Origin: Brugia malayi
Taxonomy: Eukaryota > Nematoda > Chromadorea > Rhabditida > Onchocercidae
Assembly (NCBI RefSeq): GCF_000002995.4
Contig: NW_025062478.1
Span: 4,130,001-4,194,000 of the forward strand
Direction: 5' to 3'
Length of the DNA stretch: 64,000 bases
Shown here: positions 1 through 12,459 of the stretch, piece after piece
Numbering within the stretch: the first letter of the stretch is position 1
Layout of the letters: each line of letters begins with the position of its first letter
Position numbers and translations under genes: made by a program
Notes under the pieces: model-generated
What the model was told of the DNA's origin: nothing
The model's database searches: none
What the model saw: the letters and a program-made list of their open reading frames with translations, nothing else

Positions 1-1856
1 TTAAAATTGAACTTATTTCTACAACGAAAACTAATGAGCAAATCAGGAAAACGACTGCTAAATTATTTCATTGCAAGGTATAAGCAACAACTGTTGATGG
101 TGGATCAATATTTTACTATTGATGACGGAACTATTTTCAATTGTAAAAAAAAGTGTTTTCAATTTAATTTTATTATTAAAATATTTTTACTGTTTAAATT
201 CCGATTTATTAGTGTCAGTTAGAATAATTCATAATAGAATTTTATTCACAAATACGATAGAAAATTATTTCTAATAAAAGATTCCAATTGATTACTTCTT
301 AAATGTACTAACTTTAAACTCTATTATTTTTAGTTTATTATTAAAGTTTATCTTTGATTTTAGCTTAATAGTGATGTTTGTTCATGTAAATAATAAATAA
401 AGTTGAGTAAACATCTCCGTTAATATCTCGGAGCAGATTAAAACGAAAATAAATGTAATTTAAAATTTTAAACATTAACCGGGAAAAAAGTTAAACTGAA
501 ATATAATCTACAGCTTGAATCATGTCAATATTAGTTTTATAAAATACTTAGAATTACTTTTTGATAGAATGAATAAAAAATAGTTATAAATAAATCAACA
601 AATTTAAATGGCAAAGAAAATATAGGAAAAAATCAGTGGTGAAAAATGATTGATTTTATCACTTTATTTCTTAAAAATTTGAAATTTTTGTTTATTAAGT
701 TTAATGAGAAGAAACACAACAAAACAGAAAAAATTTATCAGTGAGCGCATTCGAAATATAAATGTCCTTTTTCTTTTCAAAAATAATAGAAAATATCTTA
801 AATGATTCAAGCTATTGTTTCCTTATTTGAATCACTTAATATATTATTCTTCTGCCAGTTTATCATTCGTGGAATTTGCAAACTAAAATTAATCTAAGCG
901 CTAAGTGTAAAATCTGAAATCTTTTTGTAGCATATATGTGATATAAATTTTCACATGGTGTCGAAGCACGTGACGACTTTTTCAATTCTAGAAATTTAAA
1001 TTTAAAAAAAAAAAAGAGAGAAACAAATCGATTGCATTAAATGTAACAGCGGATAATTAGAATTCATTGAATTGAGACATTTTATCTAGTAATTTAAAAA
1101 AAAAAAATCTTTCTTCCTACTTGATAAACTGATAAGAAAGTAGCATTGACTGTTATCAGTGGATTATTATATAGCGTTATTTGATTTTCTTCATAAATGT
1201 TTTGCATTTATTCCTCTCCATGCATGTACACACATGCATGTTTGTTCTTTGGGGACTGTTTTTATCAGTTGCCTCTATAAAAATGATAAGAGAGTGAATT
1301 TGAATGATTTAATTTTAATTCCACAGATTATCAATCATTTACCATCGTTACAGCTTAAGTGTGAAACAATCAAAAAAATTTTAAAAAAGAATCAAGAATC
1401 ACTCAAAATACAATTATTAAATGTACAACAGTTGCTTATATTTTCCAAAGTTTAAATAAATTTCACCAAATTTAAGAATATTTGAAATTATATTTCTCTT
1501 AATATAGCCTCATTAAATTGTAGTTTAAAGTGATATAACAGTAAAAAAGTTGCTTTATTTTTAAAAGTTTATTTCTTTTTTTAGCTCATAATTATTTTTG
1601 TAAATGTTTAAGCACTTATTTATAATTAGAAATATTTTTCTAACCTAATTATTTAAATGCTTACTAAAGTTAAAAATTTATTTTGTCAAATGCTTAAAGT
1701 TATTTATGTGTGTATATTGTGAAAACGAATCTTTAATTTTTTTTTAACTAAAAAGAAATAGAACAGAATTATAATTAGTTAAGTAAAGAAAGTACTAAGA
1801 AACCTTTGACCTATTCTTTCTTCTTGGCCTACAAAATTATTGCCCACTTCCTATAC

Positions 1857-2760
1857 TTATATTGATAATTTCATTTTTATTATCACTATTTAATGATCAA
1901 AATTTGCGTTAACAATGTCATATTGATAATATTTACTTAGCTAATATCTCGCTTAATCACGTTTTATCTCTTTTTATTTGTTAACTTTTCCTTAAATAAT
2001 CATGATGACATTTAAACTAAAAATCTCATAATTAGTGATTTGATAATTTTCTCATAATTATTTGTATCTCTTTTGATAATCTCAATTAATGTTTTTGTTT
2101 TTTTATGAATAATCTTGATCCAATATTCATGTTCACAGTCTTTTTAATCACTGAAATTTACATCAATGATTTTCTGATAATTGATAATGTTTACGTTATT
2201 GATATGCTTATAATGATTCATTTATCAGCCATCACAAGGAAATGAAAGGACATTTTCATGTAATTTCTTGTCAATACTGATAATTTATCATCAGTTGTGG
2301 CGCTATAAGGAAATATGAGGCGCATCCTCTTGAATTGTTAATTGTTAATCATTATCCCTTAACAAACAACCACTGACACAGATATGCACACGCACACATA
2401 CACACACATACATACACACATGCACACACACACACATACACGCACACACATACACGTGTGCACACACCCACGCATACTCACAACTTTTTTTTGTTTTCAA
2501 CTGTTTTTCTATTTTTTCCAACAAAAACAACCGAGTTGAAATAAATAGAAGCTGTTTTTTTCTCTCAATTTTTGCTTCATTTTTTAGTCCAACAAAAAAA
2601 AAAAAGAAATTATTCATTATTTATGGGACTGTTCTACTTGATCGCTAACTTATCAGTGATATTTCCATTTTTATCATTATATTATTAACATTATCATTTC
2701 TCTCATTGTAATTATCATTGACATTTTCATATCTATCATTGTGTTATCACTAAAATAAAT
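1857..2760. promoter_or_regulatory. Cluster of GATA motifs (TGATAA / TTATCA)
   Basis: The core GATAA or its complement TTATC recurs on both strands through this stretch, often as TGATAAT or ATTATCA, and noticeably more densely than in the neighbouring AT-rich DNA. In nematodes TGATAA is the preferred site of intestinal GATA factors such as ELT-2 (established for C. elegans). Whether this cluster is an enhancer of the dehydrogenase gene about 2 kb downstream is inference; low-complexity drift could also give this pattern. Confidence 0.3.
2375..2475. repeat. Imperfect (CA)n/(TG)n microsatellite
   Basis: About 100 bp of alternating purine-pyrimidine dinucleotides, mostly CACACA and CATACA with some CGCACA interruptions. 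It lies inside the GATA-rich intergenic stretch. Confidence 0.85.
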
Positions 2761-4823
2761 TGTTTGATATACAAATTTCATAGTAATTTGCAGTACATTT
2801 TGTAGTTTGCAATTATTTAACAGCTATACGCATTGTTTTCATTTTATCAACTAAAATTTATTGAACTCCAACAGTTTTTAATATGTTTTTTATACACATT
2901 CTTTAAATCAATCGTTTGTTATCTGTTAAATAAATTTATTTAAACAATAAAATTGAAAATTCTTGAATATTTGGCATTAATTTTGAATATCTTCAACTTT
3001 TTTTTTTTGATATCAAAAATTTGGTTAAAGTTAAATATCAAAGAAATTAAATAGCAATAGCAGAGCAAAACCTTTTTGTATAACGTATAGAAATATTAAA
3101 TATGAAAATTTCTTATAATTCTACAATTCTCAACAGCAGAAAAAAAAAAGAGGAAACAGTATCATTTTATAAATTCCTGAAAAGATATAAAGTTTGTATC
3201 TAAGATAAAATTTCATAAATTCAGAAAAAATTTTGAGTTATTTTTAACTGAAATATTTGTGAAGCCATTATAATTTTTTATATACAGCTTCATATTTTAT
3301 ATATGAAATGTGTTCTTCATATGTAAATTACAAATTCCAAGCATATTCCAAAATTATCTAAGAGCTATCTAATTTTGGAATAATTTTCTAATGCTTCAGA
3401 TGAATTTGAGTCCGATTATTATTATCAAGAATTTTGTTCAGTTCTAATTTTAATTATAATTCAATTATGGACGAAGTTAAAATGCAATATTTTATAATTG
3501 AATGAATAAATAAGATTGTTTTTTGTTTTGTAAAAGTATTTTCTTTAGTTTATTTATTATTTAAGATCACACAAATATCGTAATATCAACAATCTGTAAA
3601 AATGTTTATAATATGAAATGATGGAATTGTTACGCTCAATAAAAATGTTGATAAAATAATTTAAAAATCTTACATATCTAATCTAATGATATTAAATAAA
3701 ATAATTTAGCATTAAAGATAAAAATTTAATAATGGAAACTTAAAGGATAATAGAATATTTTATGCAATCACTGCAAAAAAAATTGCTTATTTCAAATTAG
3801 CTATATGTTAAGTCAGAAAGTAAGTTTTTGATTAAATTTAAATTTTTAAAATTGGTAAGTTTTATAAATTTTTTCGCTTTTTTTTTGTCGTTTGATGGAA
3901 TTATCTGCTGCTATTAAAGTAAATATTTATTAAAGGACAAAAAGAGAAAATATTGGTTTTTTTTTTTGTTATCATTAAAAATATAAAGGAGCAAAAATTG
4001 AGTAAATAGAAAGGTCATTGATAGTTGTTATTGAATGTTTTATTTTTTTAAAAGCTTTTATTGAATGTCATTAATTTGAAATATTTTTTTTCTTCTGGTA
4101 AGTGGTAGAGTTCAGATAATAATAATAATCTAACTGCAATATGTTTATCTTTCTGAAAAATTATTTTGAATCGATATTTTCTAAGCTATTGAAAGATTTG
4201 TTTTGCATAATTGTAATCAAATTTCAGTTCTATTAATAATACTGCATTGAATTTTCTCTAAAAATATAGGAAATAGCATCTATTAAGGAAAATAATTGAA
4301 AATTATTTCAGCGTATAATTAGTAATTTGGAAAAAAAATCACATAATGTGTTAACGACATAATAATTCGATTAAATTTCATTTTAATTCTTGAATTTGTA
4401 TAGAAAATTATTATGTATTTAGCAAATTTTTGCTTATTAAAATGATGTGTATATTGAGAATGAAATAAAAGATCAAATTATAATTGAAATGAAGAAATAA
4501 GCGAGATAATTAATTCTAATGCTTAAATTTATTCATCTAAATTATTCATCTAAAATCACAAAGTTTCTCATAAATTAAATCTGTTTATCCTTCTCCTACT
4601 ATAATTAAGAAAATTAATAGAGCTTATTATTGTTAATTTAATTTTTTTTTTTTTTTAATGCGTTTAATTTTTACATTTTTTTTTACTAATATACGAATAA
4701 TCTACGTCTATTTTTTATAGAAATACAAAAATATTGCATTAATATAATTGAATTTTAGCAATATTTTGGCAGAATAAAAAAAAAAAGTTAACAAATAAAC
4801 AAACAAACAAGCAAACAAGCAAG

Positions 4824-7674
4824 ATGAATGCAAATTTGGCATGCGTATTACATGGTAAAAATGATCTTAGAATGGAGAAACGTGAAATACCGGTTCCGAA
4901 ATCCGGTCAATTATTGATTAAAGTATCCACCGTTGGAATATGTGGTACAGATATAAGTTTTTGGACTCGCGGTCAAATTGGACCATTTAAGCCATTGAAG
5001 CCAATGATAATGGGCCATGAATGTAGTGGCGTTGTTTCCGGTTTAGGAACGGATGTTAAAGGATTTACCATTGGTAAGTTATACAGTTTTTCAATAAAAT
5101 ATAAATACAATAATAAATGATAAAAATAGTGATAAAATGATGAGATAAATTATTAAAAATTTTTTTCCAATAATTTTGTTTATTTAGCATACAATAATTT
5201 GATACAATTTGTTTTTTTTTTCCTTTTTAATTAAAAAAATACATCGATGACAAAATTAATTTAAAGGAGTATGTAATAATAAATGGATAACAAATAATTA
5301 GGAAAATTTTTCTTATTAAAGGTGACAGAGTAGCGGTTGAACCAGGTGTACCATGCCGAAAATGTCAATTGTGTAAACGTGGACGGTATAATTTATGTCA
5401 TGAAATGGAATTTTTTGCACTTCCACCAACAGATGGCGCTATGCGACAATTTGTCACCATTGATGCTGATTACTGCTTTAAGTTAGTTAACTTACTCGTA
5501 AAGTTATATTCTACAAAAATACGTGAAATAATTTACGTAAGTAAAGAATATCATTTGCAGTAACAAATATCACGTCTAATTTTTAACTTTTCCAGGAACA
5601 TTTATGTAAAATACATTAGATACCCAGAAATTTTAGCAAACCTACTAATTAATTATCCTATAATTTTTAATCCTTTTGGAATCAATTATTCCTCATTGCT
5701 TATTTTGTCATTCATTTAGAATTCCAAATAATATGTCAATGGAAGAAGCATCATTTTTAGAACCGCTTAGTGTTGGTTTACATGCTTGTCGTAAAGCAAA
5801 CATAGGGATTGGCAATAAGGTATTGGTTCTTGGTGCAGGTTAATTAGTTTTTTATTACTTTGATCATACCTTCAAAATATTGCTTATAATATCTTTCATT
5901 ACAAGGTCCAATTATTGAAATAAATGGTATAAACTTTGAAATGAAATAGTTTGATGCGAGAAAATTATAATACTAGCAGTAATTGATATTTAATTAAACA
6001 AAAACTTTAATGATCAATTCCAATTAAACTCTCTTTACAATTCATTTCTATATGAAATGTAAATAAATTGTAAAGGAAAACCAAAACATTTTATTTTCTT
6101 TTTTTTGTAATATAATATTAATTGTAATATTTCTGGTCATTCCAGAATATAAAACCATTATGTACTTTCTAATTAAAATTAAAATTTTCAAATTCAATTG
6201 ATGTTAGAGGAAAGCTTTTAACATTATGAAACATTGGGAAAATATTTCTATTTTATAATAAAAAATTAATCTTCCATATGTAAAGTACTACCACATTAGG
6301 TCCTGTTGGTTTAATCACGATGATGATAGCGAAAGCAACGAATGCAACAATGGCATTGATTACGGACATTCGGGATCATCGATTAGAGATTGCTAAAGAA
6401 GTTGGCGCAGATGAAACTGTTAATGTTAGTGGTCTTAGTGCGCAAGATGCAGTAGAAATTATTGTGGAGAAATTGGGTGAAGCACCGGATGTGGTCATTG
6501 AATGTTGTGGGGTACAATCAAGTATTGAATTAGCTATTAAGGTTAATCGAAATTATTTTTAAAAATAAAAATTTTAGTTTTAGAGAAAAAGAAACAAAGA
6601 AAAAAGCTTATATTTTTGAAAATTTCATCAAAAAAAAAAAAAAAAAACTGTGAAAAAAAATTGACTTTTTTTATCCTTAAAATATTGCTCTCATTTTCAA
6701 TGTCATTTTTTCTAAAATAACAAATAAAATAAAATTAACTTCATAATCTTTAAAAAGTATTTCAGTCATTATCCATTTCCAAATGTAATTTAGTCTTTTT
6801 GTTTTTTTCAAATTTAATTTAAAATTAAGGCAGTGAAAGATGGTGGTAAGGTTATATTGGTAGCATTGGGTGCTGAATATGTAAATGTTCCAATACTTGA
6901 AGTGGTCGCCAAGGAAATTAATCTTCATGGTGTGATCAAATATTCTAATACGTAAGCTCTTTTCAAAAATATAATCCTTACTTAAAAAATAAATGCTTCA
7001 AAGATAAGAATAGCGAAGTTTTATTATCAGCTAAAAATCATAAATTATGAAATATCGATTTGCTATTATTGTTTGATAACAAATGGAAAAAGAAATGAAA
7101 ATATATAATTTTCCTTTTTCTTTACAATATAACTTTATTATACTTGCGTATTCTTACTCAAATAATAGAAATTAAGATAATAGTGATAAATAATCATTAT
7201 TTTCAGGTATTCAGTAAGTGATAATTAAGAGTATATCATATAAGAATTATTAATCGATTAGCGTGTGATAGTAATTATAACTAACTGCAGGTTATTGCGC
7301 TGCTTGCATTGCAACATTGCAAATTAAACAAAAATTATTGTTATCATTTTATTTGCTACAAAAAAATAACCATTAATTATTTAGTGGTTCTGGGATGACC
7401 AAAACTATTTGAATTATTTTAAGGCAAAAATAGTTGCAAAAGTTTTTCTTTTTTTTTTACATTTTAATCATACATACTAAAGCAATCATATATAAATATT
7501 ATTGAAATAAATGTATAATTTAGATGGCCAGCAGCAATCGAAATGATTCGATCAGGAAAGATCAAATTGGATAAGTTGACATTAGCACATTATAAACTTG
7601 ATGAAGCAGTGGAAGCATTTAAATATGCTCAAAAAGGTGAAGTTATCAAAGTATTCATTGATTGTGGTTCTTAG
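4824..7674 (+). CDS. SORD: Sorbitol dehydrogenase (zinc-dependent, MDR family)
   Basis: Predicted to oxidise sorbitol and related polyols to ketoses with NAD+ in the cytosol (family knowledge). Six exons: 4824-5073, 5322-5481, 5720-5838, 6300-6541, 6830-6951, 7524-7674. All junctions are GT...AG and in phase, giving 347 residues, close to human SORD (357). The GroES-like N-terminal half carries catalytic zinc ligands Cys40 (VGICGTD) and His65-Glu66 (GHE). A structural-zinc cysteine set lies at Cys95, 98, 101 and 109. The Rossmann half starts with GAGPVG at about 175-180, and the LEPLSVGLHA segment typical of SORD is present. The start is the first in-frame ATG after a run of AAAC repeats. Candidate poly(A) signals AATAAA lie at 7711 and 7751. 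Related polyol or threonine dehydrogenases share the fold, so substrate is inferred. Confidence 0.93.
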
Positions 7675-9599
7675 AGAAATCACTGATTATGATAACTGAT
7701 GATAATAGATAATAAACAAATTGTACTACATGCTTGTTTCAGTCGTTTAGAATAAATATATTGGATTAAATGAAGAAATATAAATTATTTTGCATACATA
7801 TATAGAAATTCGCACACGTAAAGATACACAAAATATTTTGTGCGTGTTGTGCATGTATATATATGCGTACACGCACACGTTTTTCTACACATTTATAATG
7901 TATACGTAAGCAGATGGAAAGGAAATTACTCTGATCAATCAGAAAATAATCATGAAATTATAATAAATGAAATAGGATTTGTTAATTCAATAAGGCCAAT
8001 TTTTAAAACATATCGTCGTTGTAAGCATTGCTTCTGATATTATTTGAATTGAAGTTATACTTATTGGAAGTAAAAATTTTGAATAGCTTAAAAATTTATC
8101 AAATGATTTATTGTTCATGATTGAAAGCATTTGCTGATTTTACTATTATTTGTTTAGCAATTTGTTTTTATATATGAGTGACTTTATTATTAAATGCATT
8201 TAGACGTGCGTTTAAAAAATATTGAACTTTTCAAAAATTTTGAAAAAAAGATGTGTACAATTCAGACGTATGAATGCCTAATACATCAAATATATCAAAT
8301 AATATCATAAAAAATAGATGTTTTGCATAAAAATTCAAATTATTTGAATAATAATTTGTTCAATTTAAGTCATTTAAAATGATTAACTTATGTATTTTAC
8401 TGTTCATCGATTTTATTTATTGTTTTTATTCTTACATAGAAAGGTATAATAATAATTAGCTTGGAGCAATTATTAAAATTTGAATTTTTAAGAAATAAAA
8501 AATATTTTATTTATTGTTATAGACATATTTTTAGTTCATTCTATATATTACGTAAAAAAGCATAAAATCAAGTTGACAAAAAAAGTGGTAAAAGGTTTTT
8601 AAATATTAACATTTAAAGACATTTGATTTACCAAATTACATCGAATTTTTAAATCATTTTTCTTTTTGCAAAAAAATTGATAATTTTTATTAATGTTTGC
8701 ACTAATTAATTTTTTATTAAAATGTCTAAAACTTAATTAAAAAAATATTTTAATGATCATTTAATGGTAAATATATTTAGTATGCTAATGACTGATTTCA
8801 TTTTCTTTCTGTTTCGTTTTTCTTTGTTAAAAAACTTATAACTGTGCTTTTTTTACATATCTTTCTACAATCTAAGAGAGATATTCTAGAAATTTCTTAA
8901 ATTAAATTTTTTCACGGAAAACACTTAACTTAGTGTTTTGAATTAATTATTATTGTAAGAATATAAGTAATTGTGATATGGCCACCTAGCAAATATAATT
9001 TGCTTTATTTGTTATCAAATGTAGCATAAATTCATTTTCTTCAACAAATAGCTCTTCAGCTAAATGTGGCAAATTTTGTTCGTAAAATTTAGATTTTAAG
9101 TTTAAATTATTGTCATTTTCTTTTTTATAATATGCAAAATTAGAATATAATCACACCATCATTGTCTTCAGAAATTCTCAAAATTTGATATTTATGCAAC
9201 AACAAGTCTCTTCTTAATTTTTAAAATCCTCTTATTATTGACTGCTTATTTTCACTTTTCAATTTAATTTTTTTTTTCTTTTTTAAAAAGCGAAAACAAG
9301 ATTTTGAACTTTTTCTTGTCAAAAAACTTATCAAAATTTTGCACAATTTTTTGTACTCAAATTTCAACTTTCTAACAAGTTTTTTAAACTCTCAAATTAT
9401 TTATTTATAACAAACAAGTTTTTCAAAACTTTTATAGTGGAGAACTTCAAGTGACCTTTACAGATATTACTTAATAACTTCATATTTTAAGAGTAGAAAA
9501 AAGATGAAGCATTCAGGTGTATTTCTAGTATTGGGATTTAATTAAAACATGAAGAAATAAAATTGTGATGGATATTTTAATTTGTATCACTCATTTTTT

Positions 9600-10110
9600 C
9601 TTTCCAGTGCTCATATTCACAGAAAAGCTGAATTAATTGCTAATCATCAATGTTAATAAATTAAATCTATGATAATTTGGCTTGTCAATTTGATTAAATT
9701 AATGATTAATAAAATTTTAGACAGAGCTTGATCGAGACAGAGAAAAATTAAAAAACAAAAAACTTTTACTGATAGGTGCAACTATTTCTATTGTTTATCT
9801 GTTGATAACAGATAGCGTTCATATCATCAAATTATTTTTCACATCATTTACTTTGATAATTATAAAACTATCATAAAATGAAATCGAAATCACTTCGCCA
9901 TTTCATAAAATGATAATATTAAAATGGTACCTTGGTACCTTGCTTACGACACACATTTCATTAATAATATATAATTCTGATAATGGTGATGTGCAATTGC
10001 ATTTCAAGCATAAATTTATGATAACTGATTGAGTTTATGTACTTATCGAATTAGAGAATTATCAGTCAAATGTACAAATGATGTAAAGATGTTATCTGCA
10101 ATGCGAATTT
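9600..10110. promoter_or_regulatory. Second GATA-motif-rich stretch
   Basis: GATAA/TTATC cores recur on both strands (for example near 9670, 9804, 9856, 9912, 9976, 10019 and 10062). It resembles the cluster at 1857-2760, so the dehydrogenase gene has such a stretch on each side. Function is unknown; this is a motif observation only. Confidence 0.25.
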
Positions 10111-10141
10111 TTGTACGTGGGAGATTTATAATGATGGATAA

Positions 10142-10232
10142 CTGACCTCTGATCAAAGTACCTGACCTCTAATCAAAATATCTAATCTTTAATTAAATAC
10201 CTGCCATTTTAATCGAAATATTCTACCTCTGC
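10142..10232. repeat. Degenerate tandem repeat, ~20-bp unit
   Basis: About four and a half copies of a unit beginning CTGACCTCT and ending AATCAAAATAT, at 10142-10161, 10162-10181, 10182-10200, 10201-10221 and a partial copy. Divergence rises toward the right. Confidence 0.7.
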
Positions 10233-10374
10233 TTGTATTATTAAAATATTGCATTTTGCATCATAGCATTACAGTCTTGAAATCTAATACTGACAAATAT
10301 TTTGTTATTTTTGGCATGAATTAATAATCACTGATATGATTTATTCACTACATTTGCATTAGTAATTAACTAGG

Positions 10375-10450
10375 TGACCTAGTCACTAATAATCAATTGG
10401 ATGATCTAATCACTGATAATCAATTGGATGATCTAATCAATTATCATGCA
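10375..10450. repeat. Tandem repeat, 27-bp unit
   Basis: Two full copies at 10375-10401 and 10402-10428, differing at only a few positions, followed by a partial third copy. The unit contains CTGATAATCAATTGGATG, so each copy carries a GATA core. Confidence 0.8.
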
Positions 10451-11250
10451 GTCACAAGATTCTATTATGGGGAAACAATAATAAAACGATAAAGTATGGG
10501 GAAAAACTATACTGCACAATATGGGATTATGCAAACAAACTTTTTATTGGTAATCATTGATATGATAAAAAAAAAAATTTTCTTTCAAGCAATCAACTTT
10601 CACTTTTTATTGTTTAGTTGTTAGTGTTATATGCGAAAACAAAACAAAAAACAATCAGATATTTCATTTTCGATACTTTAATCGAGATTATTGAAAGTAT
10701 CAAAGTTTACTTCATAAAACCAAATTTGTCTTTTTTTTTTAACAGAAAAACTTGTAATAATAACGTTAGTAATCCTTCCCTATAATAAGAATATGTTAAA
10801 ATTAATGACAAAATTCAGACTGATAGCAGAAACAAATTTAATTTAAAATTTTCAAACTGATGCTATCTAAAATCACCCAGTAATCCATCATATTAGAAAA
10901 TAAAATTAGTAATACTCCTTATATCCGTTTTTTGGGGAAAACATGGCAGTGTAACAAAATTGTTAAATATTTGAAGTTTGATAAATCTGTTAAAAAGGAT
11001 GTATGTATGTATCTTTGTTGTGAATAATATTTTGATGAATAGAAACTGATAAGATTTCGTTCTCTTTTATGAACAAAAAGTGCATTGATATATGATAAAA
11101 CTTTCTACAAAACTCTTCTATGCCATTTATAGTTCCAATGGAATGTAAATATCTAAGGTAAACTTTACTCAAAACTCGGTATTTAGTTTATAATTGAATA
11201 ATGCTAATTGCAACATATGTTATCATAACAATTATATAAATCTAATTGAA

Positions 11251-11280
11251 TTTCTCTCTCTCTCTCTCTCTTTCTTCTCT
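11251..11280. repeat. (CT)n microsatellite
   Basis: An almost pure run of CT dinucleotides, ending in TTTCTTCTCT. Confidence 0.9.
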
Positions 11281-12399
11281 GCAAATACTAATGTAAAATC
11301 CCAGGGTGCTAATCTTCATGTACAATACAGAATGATCATATTTATCTGAAACTAATTAGAAAACTTGAGACGACCAACTGAGGCTTTACTGAGATCATAT
11401 TGAGTCAAGATGATTCATATGTTATGAGCAATTAAATATTTTTCGTTATTGAAGCCATAATGATCATAAATTATCTAAGTGTTTTCAAGTATGATAAACG
11501 AATATCACAAAATTTCCTCCTTTTCTACATGAATTCTTTCATTCAATGCAGCAAAATCAAATTGGCATTCTACACGACATGTCAACCAAATCAAATTGAA
11601 TTTTCTTTTTTTGCAATATAATTTGTGAACAGTAAAACTTTAGTTTCATCCGCTATTTTTATGATAGAAATCTATTAAGAAACGAAATCTAAGCGTATAA
11701 TTGAAGAGTGTGAAAAATTATTGTTGAATATTGTTGATAATAGAAGGTAATCCATTTGAAAAGTTGGCATTAGCGAAAATTTTTTAATAAAATCAATTTA
11801 TTTGTAAACTTTTTAATGAATAAAAAAAATATGTCATGTTCATACTGCTTTAAAAAAAGATGAAAAAATTACATGAAAATGTGCATAGAATACAAAAATA
11901 CAAAGTTATTTTGTTATTTGCTTATCTTTGGAATTGTAGGTAATAATAAAAATAAAGAAAAATGCAATGCGTAAATAATGCCAATTATCAATTTTTACAA
12001 GTTAAATAATAATATCTGCATATTTGAAATTTGTGGTAAAAGTATTTGTAATGAAAATTAATACGAATGTACCACAATGACCCTTTAAAAATGAAATGAT
12101 ATTAGATTACAAAATGATATGAAAATTTTGATTGGTTAATTTCAAGAATAATATATCTTCCGCTACATATTTTATTTCTTATAAATGGTGGCAGAAATGC
12201 AATAGGAAATGATTAGCTTGATTAAGAATTGAAATCAATAAAACGAAATGATTTAATTATAAGGCAACCAATATGGAATGTATTAGACAACAAAAAAAAA
12301 AAGAAAATAGGAAGAAAATGGCAAAGAAAAAAAGGTTTCTATGCTTTATATTAGCATGGAATATTTTTGAATAAATATAACGTACAATGCAGATTTTTT

Positions 12400-12405
12400 T
12401 TTATT
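12400..12405 (-). terminator. Candidate poly(A) signal of CAP-G
   Basis: The complement of TTTATT reads AATAAA on the minus strand, about 55 bases downstream of the CAP-G stop codon. The position suits a nematode polyadenylation signal, but such hexamers are common in AT-rich DNA. Confidence 0.4.
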
Positions 12406-12459
12406 AAATGATAATACGCAAGTGAGAAAGCAGTTTTTAGTGATTAATCTTTCTCTAAT

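Larger units (their letters stand above)
1..4823. other. AT-rich intergenic region without a recognised gene
   Basis: No exon chain with family resemblance was found on either strand. The stretch is dominated by A/T homopolymers. It contains a cluster of TGATAA/TTATCA motifs at about 1857-2760 and a CA/TG microsatellite at about 2375-2475, both listed separately. The last few hundred bases should hold the promoter and 5' UTR of the dehydrogenase gene starting at 4824; an AATTTTAG at about 4752-4759 could be its trans-splice acceptor. Short open frames here have no codon signature or splice context that I can support. Confidence 0.6.
7675..12459. other. Intergenic region without a recognised gene
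   Basis: Lies between the convergent 3' ends of SORD and CAP-G. It holds a short CA/CG-rich patch at about 7795-7885, a GATA-rich stretch at about 9600-10110, two small tandem repeats (10142-10232 and 10375-10450), a (CT)n run at 11251-11280, and the 3' UTR of CAP-G at the right end. No coding exon could be supported. Confidence 0.6.
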
